DNA of 64,000 nucleotides from Winslowiella toletana (GCF_032164335.1 NZ_CP134152.1:248001-312000), one strand, 5' to 3'; counted from the stretch's first letter, positions 14,847 to 24,463 are shown. A program made the numbers and translations. The notes: generated by a model not told the origin, from the sequence alone.

Positions 14847-17339
14847 ATGCGTGCCTCTAAAATGAGTGCTGCGGCTTGGCTTATGGCGGCGGCAATCAGT
14901 CCGGCGATGGCCAAAGAACAGACTTTTAATACCCTGGGTGATTATATTATTCCTAAGGCTTTTTCCCGTGCGCTCTCTCAGGGCATGAAAGTCCCGGTCT
15001 ATTTAAAGTTTGTTGATAGCCAGGATGCACCAGGCCAGCAAAAAATTGCTGATGCTATTGTGTCTGTCGATAAACAAGGCCTTTTTGTGAAAGAGATCGA
15101 ACTTGTTGAACTGAAAGACAATACCGAACTTGCCATCGAAACGAAAAATATCGTCAAAGCAATGAAAGATACCCATTTCGATGCGGATAATAAAATCGCT
15201 TTTTCGTCAGACGCGGTATTAAACCTCGACATTAAATCATTTCAACTGGTTCTGGATGTTTCACAAAAAGCCCTTACGGCAGTGATGAAGCCGAGAAGCT
15301 CGCTGCTGGGTGAGGCAGATGTCACCGGATTGAGTTCGGTTCTGACCTATGCCATTGGTAGCTATTACAACCAGTACCGCGCGACATCCAGTTCCAGAAC
15401 TTATGTGACGCTGGATAACACCACGTCCAAAGGTGAGCATCATTTTAATCTGAATGGTTCGCTATACGGTGGCGGCTCGTCCGATCTGTCCGGCAAATGG
15501 TATCGGGCGATGTACGAACGCGATTACGCAGGCAGGCGCTTTGCTGCCGGGATGGTCGATACCTGGAATCTGCAATCGATCACCAGCCTCGATACGCTTA
15601 ACTCCGGAAAAATTTACGGCGCCAGCTATGGCAATAAAGCCAGCACCAAAATTGAGAACAATACGTTGTCGTTGACGCCGATTACGGTGTTCTTACCGGC
15701 GGCAGGTGAAGTCCATGTATTGCGTGATGGCAAGCTGCTGAGTATTCAAAACTTCTCAATGGGAAGTTATGAGATCGATACTTCACGTCTGCCGTACGGC
15801 GTTTATCCGGTTGTGCTGGAAGTGGTGGTAAATGGTCGTATGGTGAGCAGTCGTAGTGCAATGATCAACAAGGCTTTTTCTCGTTCTTCGGCCGAAATGA
15901 ATCAACTGGCCTGGCAATTTTTTGGCGGCAGTCTGCAATACAATAAAATCGACTACCGGCGGAATTACTCGCGCGATTATGGCCAGCAGACAACCTGGCT
16001 GGCGGGTGTTGCAGGGGCGATAAACTTTCCGCTGCTGTCGGGGCTGGCGATGAAGTCGAGCCTGTACGGTTTTGACCAGAATGGCGTCAGTGAAACCGAA
16101 GCGAATCTTGCCATCAGTGAGCAGGTGAGCCTGAACAGCCGCGTAATGGTGTCAAATAATCGTTCGTGGCGTAACGTCAGTACGGTTAACCTGCAAATCC
16201 CGGCCGGTTATGGCTCGCTGTGGATCAGTCGTGATAAGAGCAGTATTCAGCAGGGATTGCCGGTTGAAGAGACGGATTATCTGGCAGCAGGGGCAACGCT
16301 GAATCTCAATCAACTGGTCAACCGTGCCGGCTTAATCACTCTCAGCCGCACCAATAATCGCCACACTGGCAATGAATACACCACTTTTGATTATTCCACT
16401 AATCTGGCATCTACCCGCTACGGCACCATTGGTTTACGCGCCGGTGTGCAGCGTTATAACTACACCAATAATGCCAATAGCGACCTGACGGAGAAATATA
16501 TTTCGCTGGATTTCTCTCTGCCGCTCGGCAAATGGCTGAGTGCGGGCATCTCCAGTGAAAATGGCAGTAAAAGCGCTAATCTGACCGCCAGAAAACAATT
16601 TAATGACGGACTGATTCGCTCGGTGGGCGCATCGGTATCTAAACGTCTTGATGGCGGTAACTCTCATGCTGATAACTATGCCATTAGTGGCTTTACCAAC
16701 TATATCTCGCCGTATAACTCCGGCACGGTGTCGGTAAATCGCTCCTCAGACGCCTCGACTAACGTCAACTTCTCTTCAATGGGATCGGTTGCCTGGAGTG
16801 GTGGTGGTGTGGGCTTTAGCCATGAGAAGCAGCGCGCCGGCGTGATGATCAAGACTGGCTTAAAAGATGACGGCGATCTGGCGGCGAAAATCAATGGCAA
16901 AACCGTCAGGGTGTCGGGTAAGGGCAGCTATATCTCGCTACCGCCTTATGCGCGTTATCACATTGAGTTTATGAACGATAAAAACTCAGAGGACAGCTTT
17001 GACATTGTCGATGGTCGTCAGAGTAGCGTGACACTTTATCCCGGCAATGTCGGGGTTATTCAGCCGACCATTAAGAAAATGGTGACGGTTTTTGGCCGGG
17101 TTAAATACCCGTCCGGTGCCATTGCCGCCAACCAGGATATCCACAACCACATTGGCCGCACCCGCACCAATGAGGAAGGGGAGTTCTCGATGGATATTGA
17201 TACCCACTACCCGGTGCTGACGCTGACTGACAGCAGCGGAGCGCGTTGTGAAGCCGATCTGCAACTGGATAAGGCCAAAGGGGCGATATGGGTTGGTGAT
17301 GTTAATTGTGTTCCACAGCAAGTTACGGCGAGTCGTTAA
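14847..17339 (+). CDS. ecpC: EcpC, outer-membrane usher of the common pilus
   Basis: Outer-membrane translocation and assembly platform of 830 residues, similar in size to E. coli EcpC (841). A signal peptide occupies about residues 1-22 (cleavage after AMA). The central part is rich in alternating aromatic and polar strands, as in a large beta-barrel. The C-terminal segment from about residue 745 has a carboxypeptidase-like plug or terminal domain (KKMVTVFGRVKYPSGAIAA, with a NEEGEFSMDI segment and two Cys near the end). Such alpha-type ushers diverge strongly from classical FimD. It starts 17 bases after ecpB and ends 4 bases before ecpD. Confidence 0.9.
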   Translation: MRASKMSAAAWLMAAAISPAMAKEQTFNTLGDYIIPKAFSRALSQGMKVPVYLKFVDSQDAPGQQKIADAIVSVDKQGLFVKEIELVELKDNTELAIETKNIVKAMKDTHFDADNKIAFSSDAVLNLDIKSFQLVLDVSQKALTAVMKPRSSLLGEADVTGLSSVLTYAIGSYYNQYRATSSSRTYVTLDNTTSKGEHHFNLNGSLYGGGSSDLSGKWYRAMYERDYAGRRFAAGMVDTWNLQSITSLDTLNSGKIYGASYGNKASTKIENNTLSLTPITVFLPAAGEVHVLRDGKLLSIQNFSMGSYEIDTSRLPYGVYPVVLEVVVNGRMVSSRSAMINKAFSRSSAEMNQLAWQFFGGSLQYNKIDYRRNYSRDYGQQTTWLAGVAGAINFPLLSGLAMKSSLYGFDQNGVSETEANLAISEQVSLNSRVMVSNNRSWRNVSTVNLQIPAGYGSLWISRDKSSIQQGLPVEETDYLAAGATLNLNQLVNRAGLITLSRTNNRHTGNEYTTFDYSTNLASTRYGTIGLRAGVQRYNYTNNANSDLTEKYISLDFSLPLGKWLSAGISSENGSKSANLTARKQFNDGLIRSVGASVSKRLDGGNSHADNYAISGFTNYISPYNSGTVSVNRSSDASTNVNFSSMGSVAWSGGGVGFSHEKQRAGVMIKTGLKDDGDLAAKINGKTVRVSGKGSYISLPPYARYHIEFMNDKNSEDSFDIVDGRQSSVTLYPGNVGVIQPTIKKMVTVFGRVKYPSGAIAANQDIHNHIGRTRTNEEGEFSMDIDTHYPVLTLTDSSGARCEADLQLDKAKGAIWVGDVNCVPQQVTASR

Positions 17340-17343
17340 TCTG

Positions 17344-18942
17344 ATGAAAAAAATTACGCTGATTGTCTCTTTTATCGCAGCATGTTGGGCGCAGCAGGTG
17401 ACGGCCGCGACGGCCACTTCAGCCAGCGCCGTGACCAACAATTTTCTGTTTATTGAAAATGATATTGATAATGAATATTTCATTACGCCGAGGACGACCG
17501 ATCCACGTTTTAGCGGTGCTAACGTTTGGGTGAAGTATAATTCCAACCAACGTAGTTTGGGCTATATCGGTACCAGCTGGGCTGATTCAAACCAGTACAA
17601 AGATATATGGTTTAACGATTCGCCAATCCAAACGCCGTTTAGGGGTCTACGCTGCATGAATAACGGCTCAACCTGCCCGTCTGGCAGTAACATCCCGGCT
17701 GATGTTACTGATGCCAATGGCATCTATCATGCCCTGAGCGGTAACAGCGTTAACAACGGATCCTATGCTTTCGCAACATTGTCCTCCTCTGCCTATGAGT
17801 ATTTTAAAGCGATGAGCGTAGGTGGCAGCGAGACTCTGGTACTGAATTATTGCACCACCGCCGTTAACTATGATTACGCTGCGGGGGTACGCTGCAAGGA
17901 TGTGGCTAACGCCACCTGGCGCTATCGCAATTTTATCCTGAATAAACTGGGCCATTTGACGCTGGTCAGCACAAATGCGCTGGCGGAGCTGTTTATTGCC
18001 AGCGACGGCACGCCAAGTATCAACAGTGGTTCAAATTATTGCAGTGTTGCGGTGGTGAACAATGTCAGCGGCGTAACCTGCCAGATGGTTTCCTATAGTC
18101 TTAGGCAGTCGGCGGCACTTGGCACTGGTGTAACCTTCAGGATGCAAATTGACAACAGCGTACTGGGTTTTACCCCAACGGCGGCTATGGTCAGATACAG
18201 CGGTAACGGTACCAACTGGTATAACTTCAGTCAGTCTACTGCTTACAGCAATGTATTCACCACTTCGGGTGAATATGTTTACATATTTATGTCGAATAAC
18301 TTTCTGCGAGCGATTGTTAATGCCGGTACCAACATCAGTACCTCTACGCAACCTTTCACATTCTCCTTCAGTAACTCAGCGGTTCCTGAGTCCGGCTTCT
18401 ATGAGTTCACTCCCTCCAGTGCGATAGTGATCACGCCAAAAGAGTATGGCATCAGCATTGTTGCCAGCGACGGCGAAATCTCACCAAGCGGAACCGGCAC
18501 TATTGGCGGCGACGATATTGAGCTTGATTATCGGGTGACGGTTTCCGGACCGCAGCAGGCCGATGCGATCACTGCGCAGGTGACGGGAAGTAGCGTCATC
18601 CTCGACAGCATTCCATATTGTCTGTTCACTTCCGCTGACAACAGCGTGTCCGTGCCGGTTCCTGCCCGCCTCTCTTATACTTCGGCCAGCGGAACCCGGG
18701 TAAGAAAAAGTAACAGTTGCAGTGAAGAACCGATCAGTCTGAATGACGCGCAGTGGACGGAAACCGCATGGGATGCGTCCAAAGACGATGGTTACTACTA
18801 CAGTACCGATCTAAAGCTGCTATTCCCGATGAGTGTGAATCGCTCGTTTAAAACCGTTAGCGGCGATGACTGGGAAGGCACGGTTTCAGCATCCGGCGAG
18901 ATCAAAGTCACCGCTACCTGGATAGGCGTAACGGCGAATTAA
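17344..18942 (+). CDS. ecpD: EcpD, tip adhesin/minor pilin of the common pilus
   Basis: Large secreted subunit of 532 residues, located at the fibre tip in E. coli (547 residues there). The start is taken at MKKITLIVSF, which gives a signal peptide ending at about VTAA. The frame is open to 17248, but those codons overlap ecpC and carry no export signal. The mature chain has several Cys pairs (for example LRCMNNGSTC and YCTTAVNYDYAAGVRC), as expected for a disulfide-stabilised two-domain adhesin. The C-terminal half from about residue 375 has the pilin-like KEYGISIVASDGEI and ends EIKVTATWIGVTAN, echoing the EcpA end. Close linkage to ecpC and ecpE supports the role. Confidence 0.88.
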   Translation: MKKITLIVSFIAACWAQQVTAATATSASAVTNNFLFIENDIDNEYFITPRTTDPRFSGANVWVKYNSNQRSLGYIGTSWADSNQYKDIWFNDSPIQTPFRGLRCMNNGSTCPSGSNIPADVTDANGIYHALSGNSVNNGSYAFATLSSSAYEYFKAMSVGGSETLVLNYCTTAVNYDYAAGVRCKDVANATWRYRNFILNKLGHLTLVSTNALAELFIASDGTPSINSGSNYCSVAVVNNVSGVTCQMVSYSLRQSAALGTGVTFRMQIDNSVLGFTPTAAMVRYSGNGTNWYNFSQSTAYSNVFTTSGEYVYIFMSNNFLRAIVNAGTNISTSTQPFTFSFSNSAVPESGFYEFTPSSAIVITPKEYGISIVASDGEISPSGTGTIGGDDIELDYRVTVSGPQQADAITAQVTGSSVILDSIPYCLFTSADNSVSVPVPARLSYTSASGTRVRKSNSCSEEPISLNDAQWTETAWDASKDDGYYYSTDLKLLFPMSVNRSFKTVSGDDWEGTVSASGEIKVTATWIGVTAN

Positions 18943-18943
18943 G

Positions 18944-19621
18944 ATGATCAAGAAATTACTGTTATTGCTGCAATTTATCTCTGGGATCAGCGCATCGTCC
19001 GTTAGTCAGGCCGCCTGGTTTGATTCGATTATTTACGATATGGATGCCGATCAGAACTTTATTGCGCGGCGGGTACTGAATAATACCGGTTCGTCAAAGC
19101 TGTATAACGTTTCGGCGGTAAGGATCGATAAGCCGGGCGTGGGCGGCGAGAATGCCTCGCCGCTGCAACAGGGAGAGCTGCTTTACGCGCCGCTGAAGTT
19201 TTTTCTTGAGAAAAATCAGAGCGAGTTTTTCAAGATTTACTACAAAGGCCCGCAGGACGATCGGGAGCGTTATTACCGCATCAGCTATTCCGAAACCCCG
19301 CTCAACCTGGTGCATAAACCTGATGCGAAGCAGGCATTTCTGCCACAGCCGGTTATCAGCATGAGCACAATCCTGATAGTCAGGCCGCGCAAAATAAATT
19401 TGTCCTGGCATCTTGATGAGCAGAAAGGCGTGCTGATGAATAACGGCAATACCTATTTTACCGTGCTGATCCATAAAGGCTGTGAAGCCAACGACAACAG
19501 TGCCACCCGCATCAATTTATTGCCGGGTGAGCATTTCAGCAGCCATAAACTGAAAGACATTAACAAGAAGTTCATTGTCGGGCTGAAAAAGTATATGCGT
19601 CTTGGCAAGGGGTGTTTCTGA
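18944..19621 (+). CDS. ecpE: EcpE, second periplasmic chaperone of the common pilus
   Basis: Periplasmic chaperone-like protein of 225 residues (E. coli EcpE about 236). A signal peptide of about 25 residues is followed by WFDSIIYDMDADQNFIARRV. The segment FFLEKNQSEFFKIYYKGPQ near residue 85 is the subunit-binding strand region, and the chain is a paralogue of EcpB. The start codon lies one base after the ecpD stop, so translation is probably coupled. The stop codon overlaps the ATG of a 12-codon open stretch. The EAL-domain gene begins 21 bases further on. Confidence 0.87.
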   Translation: MIKKLLLLLQFISGISASSVSQAAWFDSIIYDMDADQNFIARRVLNNTGSSKLYNVSAVRIDKPGVGGENASPLQQGELLYAPLKFFLEKNQSEFFKIYYKGPQDDRERYYRISYSETPLNLVHKPDAKQAFLPQPVISMSTILIVRPRKINLSWHLDEQKGVLMNNGNTYFTVLIHKGCEANDNSATRINLLPGEHFSSHKLKDINKKFIVGLKKYMRLGKGCF

Positions 19622-19642
19622 TGAAGTTTTTTTGCGGACGTC

Positions 19643-20377
19643 ATGATGAAAGAGGATGAGGTGCTGACGCCTTTTTTCCAGCCCATTATCGATTACTCAG
19701 CCAGAAAGATTGTCGCTTTTGAAGTGCTGGCGCGCTGGCGGCGCGCAGGAAAATGGTGCAGCCCGGCGGCAGATTTTAATCTGCATAATGATGTGGATCG
19801 CGAAATGCTGCATTTCGCTGAAATGATGCATAAAGTCAAAATGATGGTGCGGGCGCATGCCGACTTCTTTGCTGTCGTTGACTACCTGAGTTTCAACATC
19901 AATGTTAATAATGCCGATCAGCGAGTGATTTCCTGCTGCCAGGATTTTCTATCTTGCGGCTATCAGGGCCGGATCATGATTGAGCTGAATGAAGCGCAGG
20001 ACATTGCCGCAGATCGCGCCATCTCTCAGCTGCTGGAAAAACTTAACGGTATGGGCGTGATGCTGGCGCTGGATGATTTTGGCAACGGCTATTTATCGTT
20101 TATCACCTTACTGAGATTTAATTTCAGCGTGATCAAGCTTGATAAGTCACTGATATTAAATGCGCAGCAGGCACGGCCAAAAGCGGTTATCCAGCATCTC
20201 ACTGATTTGGCACATGAACTGGGCATGCAGGTAGTGGCTGAAGGGGTGGAAACGCTGGCGGTGGCCGAAGAGCTGAGGCGGATTAATCTTTCGCTCATGC
20301 AGGGATTCTGTTTTGGCAAACCGGTTAGTTTTGCCGAGGTGCTGAGCGCTTTTGGCAACCGTATGACCCGGCATTAA
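19643..20377 (+). CDS. Stand-alone EAL-domain c-di-GMP phosphodiesterase linked to the ecp operon
   Basis: Cytoplasmic single-domain EAL protein of 244 residues, predicted to hydrolyse cyclic di-GMP. The signature is EVL (Glu27) in place of EAL. All other catalytic positions are visible: Asn85, Glu114 (IELNE), Asp144-Asp145 (LDDFG), Lys165 (IKLDK), Glu200 and Glu203 (AEGVE) and Gln220 (MQGF). It should therefore be active rather than a degenerate binding protein. It lacks any sensor or membrane part. It begins 21 bases after ecpE on the same strand with no terminator between, so it is probably the last gene of the pilus operon. A role in shutting down pilus or biofilm output when the operon is on is inference. 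A GGA at -8 is the only ribosome-site hint. Confidence 0.82.
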   Translation: MMKEDEVLTPFFQPIIDYSARKIVAFEVLARWRRAGKWCSPAADFNLHNDVDREMLHFAEMMHKVKMMVRAHADFFAVVDYLSFNINVNNADQRVISCCQDFLSCGYQGRIMIELNEAQDIAADRAISQLLEKLNGMGVMLALDDFGNGYLSFITLLRFNFSVIKLDKSLILNAQQARPKAVIQHLTDLAHELGMQVVAEGVETLAVAEELRRINLSLMQGFCFGKPVSFAEVLSAFGNRMTRH

Positions 20378-20381
20378 AGTG

Positions 20382-20412
20382 AAAAATATCCCCTCAGTGG
20401 CCTGAGGGGATA
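20382..20412 (-). terminator. Terminator of proP (shared gap with the EAL gene)
   Basis: Perfect 11-bp stem (20387-20397 with 20402-20412) and 4-base loop. On the minus strand it is followed by TTTTT, directly behind the proP stop codon. On the plus strand there is no T run. Confidence 0.85.
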
Positions 20413-20418
20413 GAACGA

Positions 20419-21924
20419 TTACTCGTTAATATTTGGATGCTGGTTAATCAGATGCTTACGCTTCTGCTCCAGCTGTTCAATCTCATCGTTGATATCTTCG
20501 ATTTTCTGTTCGATGTTATCGTGATGTTCCTGCAAAATTTCTTTCGCTTCAGCCAGGTCGGATGCGGCCGGAGTCGCGCCACGCAGTGGCTTATTGGCCG
20601 TCTCTTTCATCATGATACCGGTAATCAAACCGACAACTGCCACTACCATCAGGTAGTAAGCCGGCATATACAGATCGCCGGTGCTTTCGACTAACCAGGC
20701 GGCCAGCGTTGGCGTAAGACCAGCGATTAATACCGAGATGTTAAAGGCACTGGCCAGCGCACTGTAGCGAATATGCGTCGGGAACATCGCTGGCAGAGTG
20801 GAAGCCATTACCCCGGTAAACGAGTTAAGAATCACTGCCAGAATCAACAGACCAGCGAAGATCAGGCCAAGCACGCCACTGTTAATCATCATAAAGCACG
20901 GAACCGCGAACGCCATCAGTGCGATACTGCCGATAATCACAAACGGACGACGACCAAAGCGGTCACTCAACAGGCCCATTACCGGCTGTACAAACAGCAT
21001 ACCGATCATGATGGCGATAATAATCAATACGCCATGATCTTCCGAGTAGTGCAGGTTGTGTGACAGGTAGCTTGGCATGTAAGTCAGCAGCATGTAGTAG
21101 GTCACGTTGGTGGCAATCACCAGACCGATACAGGCCAGCAAACTTCTCCAGTGCTTGGTTGCGATCTCTTTGAAGGAGACTTTCGGACCTTCACGCAGGC
21201 CGTCACGATCGCCCTGTTCCAGTTTCTCAACGTGCTGCTGGAATGCTGGCGTCTCTTCCAGCGCATGGCGCAGGTAAAGGCCAATAATACCGAGCGGCAG
21301 TGCGAGGAAGAACGGAATACGCCAGCCCCAGTCAAGGAACTTCTCTTCGCCAATAATCGCGGAAATCAGTACCACCACGCCGGCACCGAGGACGAAACCG
21401 GCAATCGAACCGAAGTCCAGCCAGCTGCCCATAAAGCCACGCTTACGGTCAGGAGAGTATTCCGCAACAAAGATAGACGCGCCGGTGTACTCGCCACCTA
21501 CCGAGAAGCCCTGTGCCATTTTTGCCAGCAGCAGCAGCACTGGCGCCCAGATGCCGATGCTGGCATAGGAGGGTATCAGGCCGATGGCAAAGGTACTGAT
21601 CGACATGATGATGATGGTAATTGAGAGGATTTTCTGGCGGCCGTATTTATCACCGAGTGCGCCAAAGAACAGGCCGCCCAGTGGACGGATTAAAAACGGT
21701 ACTGAGAAGGTTGCCAGCGCTGCAATCATCTGTACGCCAGGATCGGCACCAGGGAAGAAGACCTTACCGAGTGCATAGGCAACGAAGCCGTAAACCCCGA
21801 AATCGAACCACTCCATAGCGTTACCGAGTGACGCTGCGGTGATTGCCTTACGTAATCTTGCATCATCAATGATGGTGACATCATTCAGCGCAATTGGCTT
21901 TACACGCTTCCTACGTAGCTTCAT
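20419..21924 (-). CDS. proP: ProP osmoregulated proline/betaine-H+ symporter
   Basis: Inner-membrane osmosensor and transporter for proline, glycine betaine and ectoine, 501 residues (E. coli 500). The start is placed at MKLRRKRVKPIAL, matching E. coli MLKRKKVKPI; an upstream in-frame TTG at 21948 is rejected. Twelve helices span about residues 20-450. The MFS motif GDKYGRQK and the sugar-porter-like WLDFGSIAGFVLGAG are visible. The last ~40 residues (HHDNIEQKIEDINDEIEQL onward) form the heptad-repeat antiparallel coiled coil that sets the osmotic activation point. With BetT in the same window it gives two osmoprotectant routes. Confidence 0.96.
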   Translation of the reverse strand: MKLRRKRVKPIALNDVTIIDDARLRKAITAASLGNAMEWFDFGVYGFVAYALGKVFFPGADPGVQMIAALATFSVPFLIRPLGGLFFGALGDKYGRQKILSITIIIMSISTFAIGLIPSYASIGIWAPVLLLLAKMAQGFSVGGEYTGASIFVAEYSPDRKRGFMGSWLDFGSIAGFVLGAGVVVLISAIIGEEKFLDWGWRIPFFLALPLGIIGLYLRHALEETPAFQQHVEKLEQGDRDGLREGPKVSFKEIATKHWRSLLACIGLVIATNVTYYMLLTYMPSYLSHNLHYSEDHGVLIIIAIMIGMLFVQPVMGLLSDRFGRRPFVIIGSIALMAFAVPCFMMINSGVLGLIFAGLLILAVILNSFTGVMASTLPAMFPTHIRYSALASAFNISVLIAGLTPTLAAWLVESTGDLYMPAYYLMVVAVVGLITGIMMKETANKPLRGATPAASDLAEAKEILQEHHDNIEQKIEDINDEIEQLEQKRKHLINQHPNINE

Positions 21925-22354
21925 ATAAAATGCCCTGTATTTACCCAAAAATGAAAATTTTCACTGACCGGTATGCACTGACTGAACAGGCCGTCCAGGG
22001 CCAGGATAAATTCTTATAATGGCCATTTGGTAGCCATGCCAAAGAAGTACCGGGAAAAACTATTTCCTGAGGAAATCGGTACTCTCCGGATTACAGTATA
22101 TCGTCTGAATAGCGCTATATGTAATTTTCGGTCAGTTTATCTGTGGCGAATCTGAGCGAATTGTCAGTTAATGTTGTGATTAATAGCGTAATCATGCGCT
22201 TTGGCAGCAGGGTGATGGGATAAGAAAATTCTTGCGCAGAATAATCGTTTGCTGGTTTTTTAGGCGGAATTTATCGGTTTACAGTGGATTTACGCGCAGC
22301 CTCAGCCCTGAATGACCTCATGAGTTCACTCAGGGCTAATCGTTGCCGAACGCA
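21925..22354. other. 430-bp proP promoter region
   Basis: No gene is visible between the end of the CSS-EAL gene and proP. On the minus strand it is the promoter region for proP. A short dyad GGAAA-N5-TTTCC lies near 22050-22070. An imperfect hairpin with arms AGCCCTGA / TCAGGGCT (22304-22311, 22330-22337) lies 17 bases after the phosphodiesterase stop and may end its transcript, though it lacks a T run. Confidence 0.5.
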
Positions 22355-23932
22355 CTAATTGGCGTGAAAAACGGTGGTTAACGGCAATGTGCCTTCATTC
22401 GCCAGCCAGTGGATCAACGCCTCGCTGCTCATCGGCCTGGCATACAGATAGCCCTGAATAAATACCACGCCATGATTCTTCAGATACTCCAGCTGCATCG
22501 GCGTTTCAACCCCTTCACCCAACACCTGCAATTCCAGCTTATGGCTGAGGTTAATGATGGCGTCCAGCACCGGCGTTTCGCCGTCAACCGATTCGATAGC
22601 GTTAATAAAACCGCGATCGATTTTCAGGTAATCGAGTTCGAAGGTTTGCAGATAAGAGAGCGAGCAGTTGCCGGTGCCAAAATCATCGATGGCAATTTCA
22701 ATCCCTTCTCGTCGCAACAGCGCCAGCTTTTCAGCCACCTGCTTACCTTCACTGATCAGGCTACGTTCGGTCAGTTCAAGGATGATAACCAGCGGTTTAT
22801 CCGCCACTTTGGCTGCAAACTGACGAATATCGTTGACGAAACACGGGTGCTGTAAATGCTCGGCAGCGACGTTAATACCCAGATGGAAGCCGGGTTGCAC
22901 TTCCCATTGACTGACGTCTTTCGCAATCAATTGCAACAGATGCTGGGTCAACGGGATAATCATGCCTTCGGCTTCGGCGGCGGCAATAAACACATCCGGA
23001 CGTACCCACTCACCGTCAGGCCATTGCCAGCGCATTAGCGCCTCTGCACCCGCATAAGAGGCAGTAGTGGTGTTATAAACCGGCTGATAATTGACTGTAA
23101 ACTCTTCGTTAGCGATGCCGCGCCGTATTTCATCACGGTACGACAGCCTGCGCTTCAGCCAGTTACTGGCCAGCGCCACAAATAACAGTGACAGAATCGC
23201 TGCCATCGGCAGAAACGTCAGGAATACCTGACGCCAGGCTTTAATCGCTTCTGAGGGCGGGGACGTCACGCTGATGGTGATTGGGTAGCGATCCGAGTTA
23301 ACGCGATACTTATTGCTGTTGAAGAACAGGTTGCTGTCGGTGTCAATGTGGCCGCTTTCAATGCGATAGCCATGATTAAACTGCATGGTAATCTGATAGC
23401 TGCGAGATAAGCTCAGCGCATGCATAAAATCGAGTAAATACTGGCCGTCGATCAGCGCGTAAGCGCCGTATCCGCTGGGTTGCTGACGTAAAAAAAGTAC
23501 TGCCGGGCGCTGTGGCGCGCCCGCAGTGCCGGCGAGCGACTGAACCCAGGTATCGGGGTGTGGGGACGGTAACGACCTGTGGGTCATACCCTGTAAGGTG
23601 CCCGGATACTGACCGTAGGCTGAAGAGCACAACACCTGATTATTGTGGATCAATCCGACAGCGCGAAAATAGGCGGTAATCGAGCCAATACGCTGAATGT
23701 CTTTGCCAATAGTGCCACAGGCGCGAGGATCGTATTGTTCAAGCTGCCCTATCATATCCCAGGCATGATCGCTGATATTTTCCGCATGGTTTAACACCAT
23801 GTCAGCAGTGGTCTCCAGCTGACGCTGCTCGATGCGCTGTGCAACAATAAAGGTAAAAAACACACCCAAAATCAGTGGCAACAGACCCGCCGCGAACAGC
23901 ACAAGCCAGCCGCGTTCGCGTTTCTTTTGCAT
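22355..23932 (-). CDS. CSS-motif EAL phosphodiesterase (PdeB/PdeC-like membrane sensor)
   Basis: Inner-membrane c-di-GMP phosphodiesterase of 525 residues with a periplasmic redox-sensing CSS domain. Helix 1 covers about residues 9-31 and helix 2 about 236-257. Between them lies the CSS signature CSSAYGQY (Cys102) plus an earlier Cys72; in E. coli homologues this pair forms a DsbA/DsbB-dependent disulfide that controls activity. The cytoplasmic EAL domain starts near residue 280, with EALMRW (297-302), ILELTE, IDDFGTG, LKIDRGF, GEGVE and IQGYLY all intact. The start at 23932 is preferred over an in-frame TTG at 23998. It is the second EAL gene within 4 kb. Its signal partner is unknown. Confidence 0.87.
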   Translation of the reverse strand: MQKKRERGWLVLFAAGLLPLILGVFFTFIVAQRIEQRQLETTADMVLNHAENISDHAWDMIGQLEQYDPRACGTIGKDIQRIGSITAYFRAVGLIHNNQVLCSSAYGQYPGTLQGMTHRSLPSPHPDTWVQSLAGTAGAPQRPAVLFLRQQPSGYGAYALIDGQYLLDFMHALSLSRSYQITMQFNHGYRIESGHIDTDSNLFFNSNKYRVNSDRYPITISVTSPPSEAIKAWRQVFLTFLPMAAILSLLFVALASNWLKRRLSYRDEIRRGIANEEFTVNYQPVYNTTTASYAGAEALMRWQWPDGEWVRPDVFIAAAEAEGMIIPLTQHLLQLIAKDVSQWEVQPGFHLGINVAAEHLQHPCFVNDIRQFAAKVADKPLVIILELTERSLISEGKQVAEKLALLRREGIEIAIDDFGTGNCSLSYLQTFELDYLKIDRGFINAIESVDGETPVLDAIINLSHKLELQVLGEGVETPMQLEYLKNHGVVFIQGYLYARPMSSEALIHWLANEGTLPLTTVFHAN

Positions 23933-24099
23933 GGATGGCACCACTATTTTCCCCTTATTCACTGATCGGATGTAGTGCAAGGCACGGTGTTTAAACAAAG
24001 GTATTCACTGGAGTATATTGCTAAACTGCCGGAAATCGATAATGTCGATTAACAGATAAGCAATCTTACCTGACTTGCATCGGTTAGCGGGAAAAGGCA

Positions 24100-24429
24100 A
24101 TGAAACTCAGCAATATTGCATTTGGTACCACGGCATGGTCGGCGGTGGCGGCAACGGAACATCAGGGTGAAAAGGGCGTTGCAACCTGGAGAACACAGCA
24201 ATTCGGCGATGTTCGCGTCAGAATGGTGGAATACAGCCCTGGCTATCTCGCCGACCACTGGTGTTCCAAGGGGCATATCCTGCTGTGCCTTTCGGGTGAA
24301 CTTCACACCGAGCTGGCAGACGGGCGGGTATTTTCTTTGCAGGCGGGTATGAGTTATCAGGTCGCGGATAATGCTGAAGCCCACCGCTCCTGGAGCGACA
24401 GTGGCGCAACGCTGTTTATCGTTGATTGA
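24100..24429 (+). CDS. Small DHCW-type cupin-fold protein
   Basis: Protein of 109 residues with a single beta-barrel cupin pattern. YLADHWCSKGHILLCLSGEL (residues 48-67) is the conserved core of a small conserved family whose members are named for a DHCW-like motif. HTELADGRVFSLQAGMSYQV follows and gives the second half of the barrel. No enzyme activity is assigned to the family that I can recall. The Asp-His-Trp-Cys cluster could bind a metal. It stands alone, divergent from the CSS-EAL gene and convergent with uxuA. The ribosome site GGGAAAAGG lies four bases before the ATG. Confidence 0.65.
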   Translation: MKLSNIAFGTTAWSAVAATEHQGEKGVATWRTQQFGDVRVRMVEYSPGYLADHWCSKGHILLCLSGELHTELADGRVFSLQAGMSYQVADNAEAHRSWSDSGATLFIVD

Positions 24430-24463
24430 TGGGTGGCAACACAGTATACAACCTGCTGCCCCA

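Noticed and set aside
17248-17343. 32-codon upstream extension of EcpD
   Set aside because: It overlaps the end of ecpC and would bury the signal peptide that starts at 17344.
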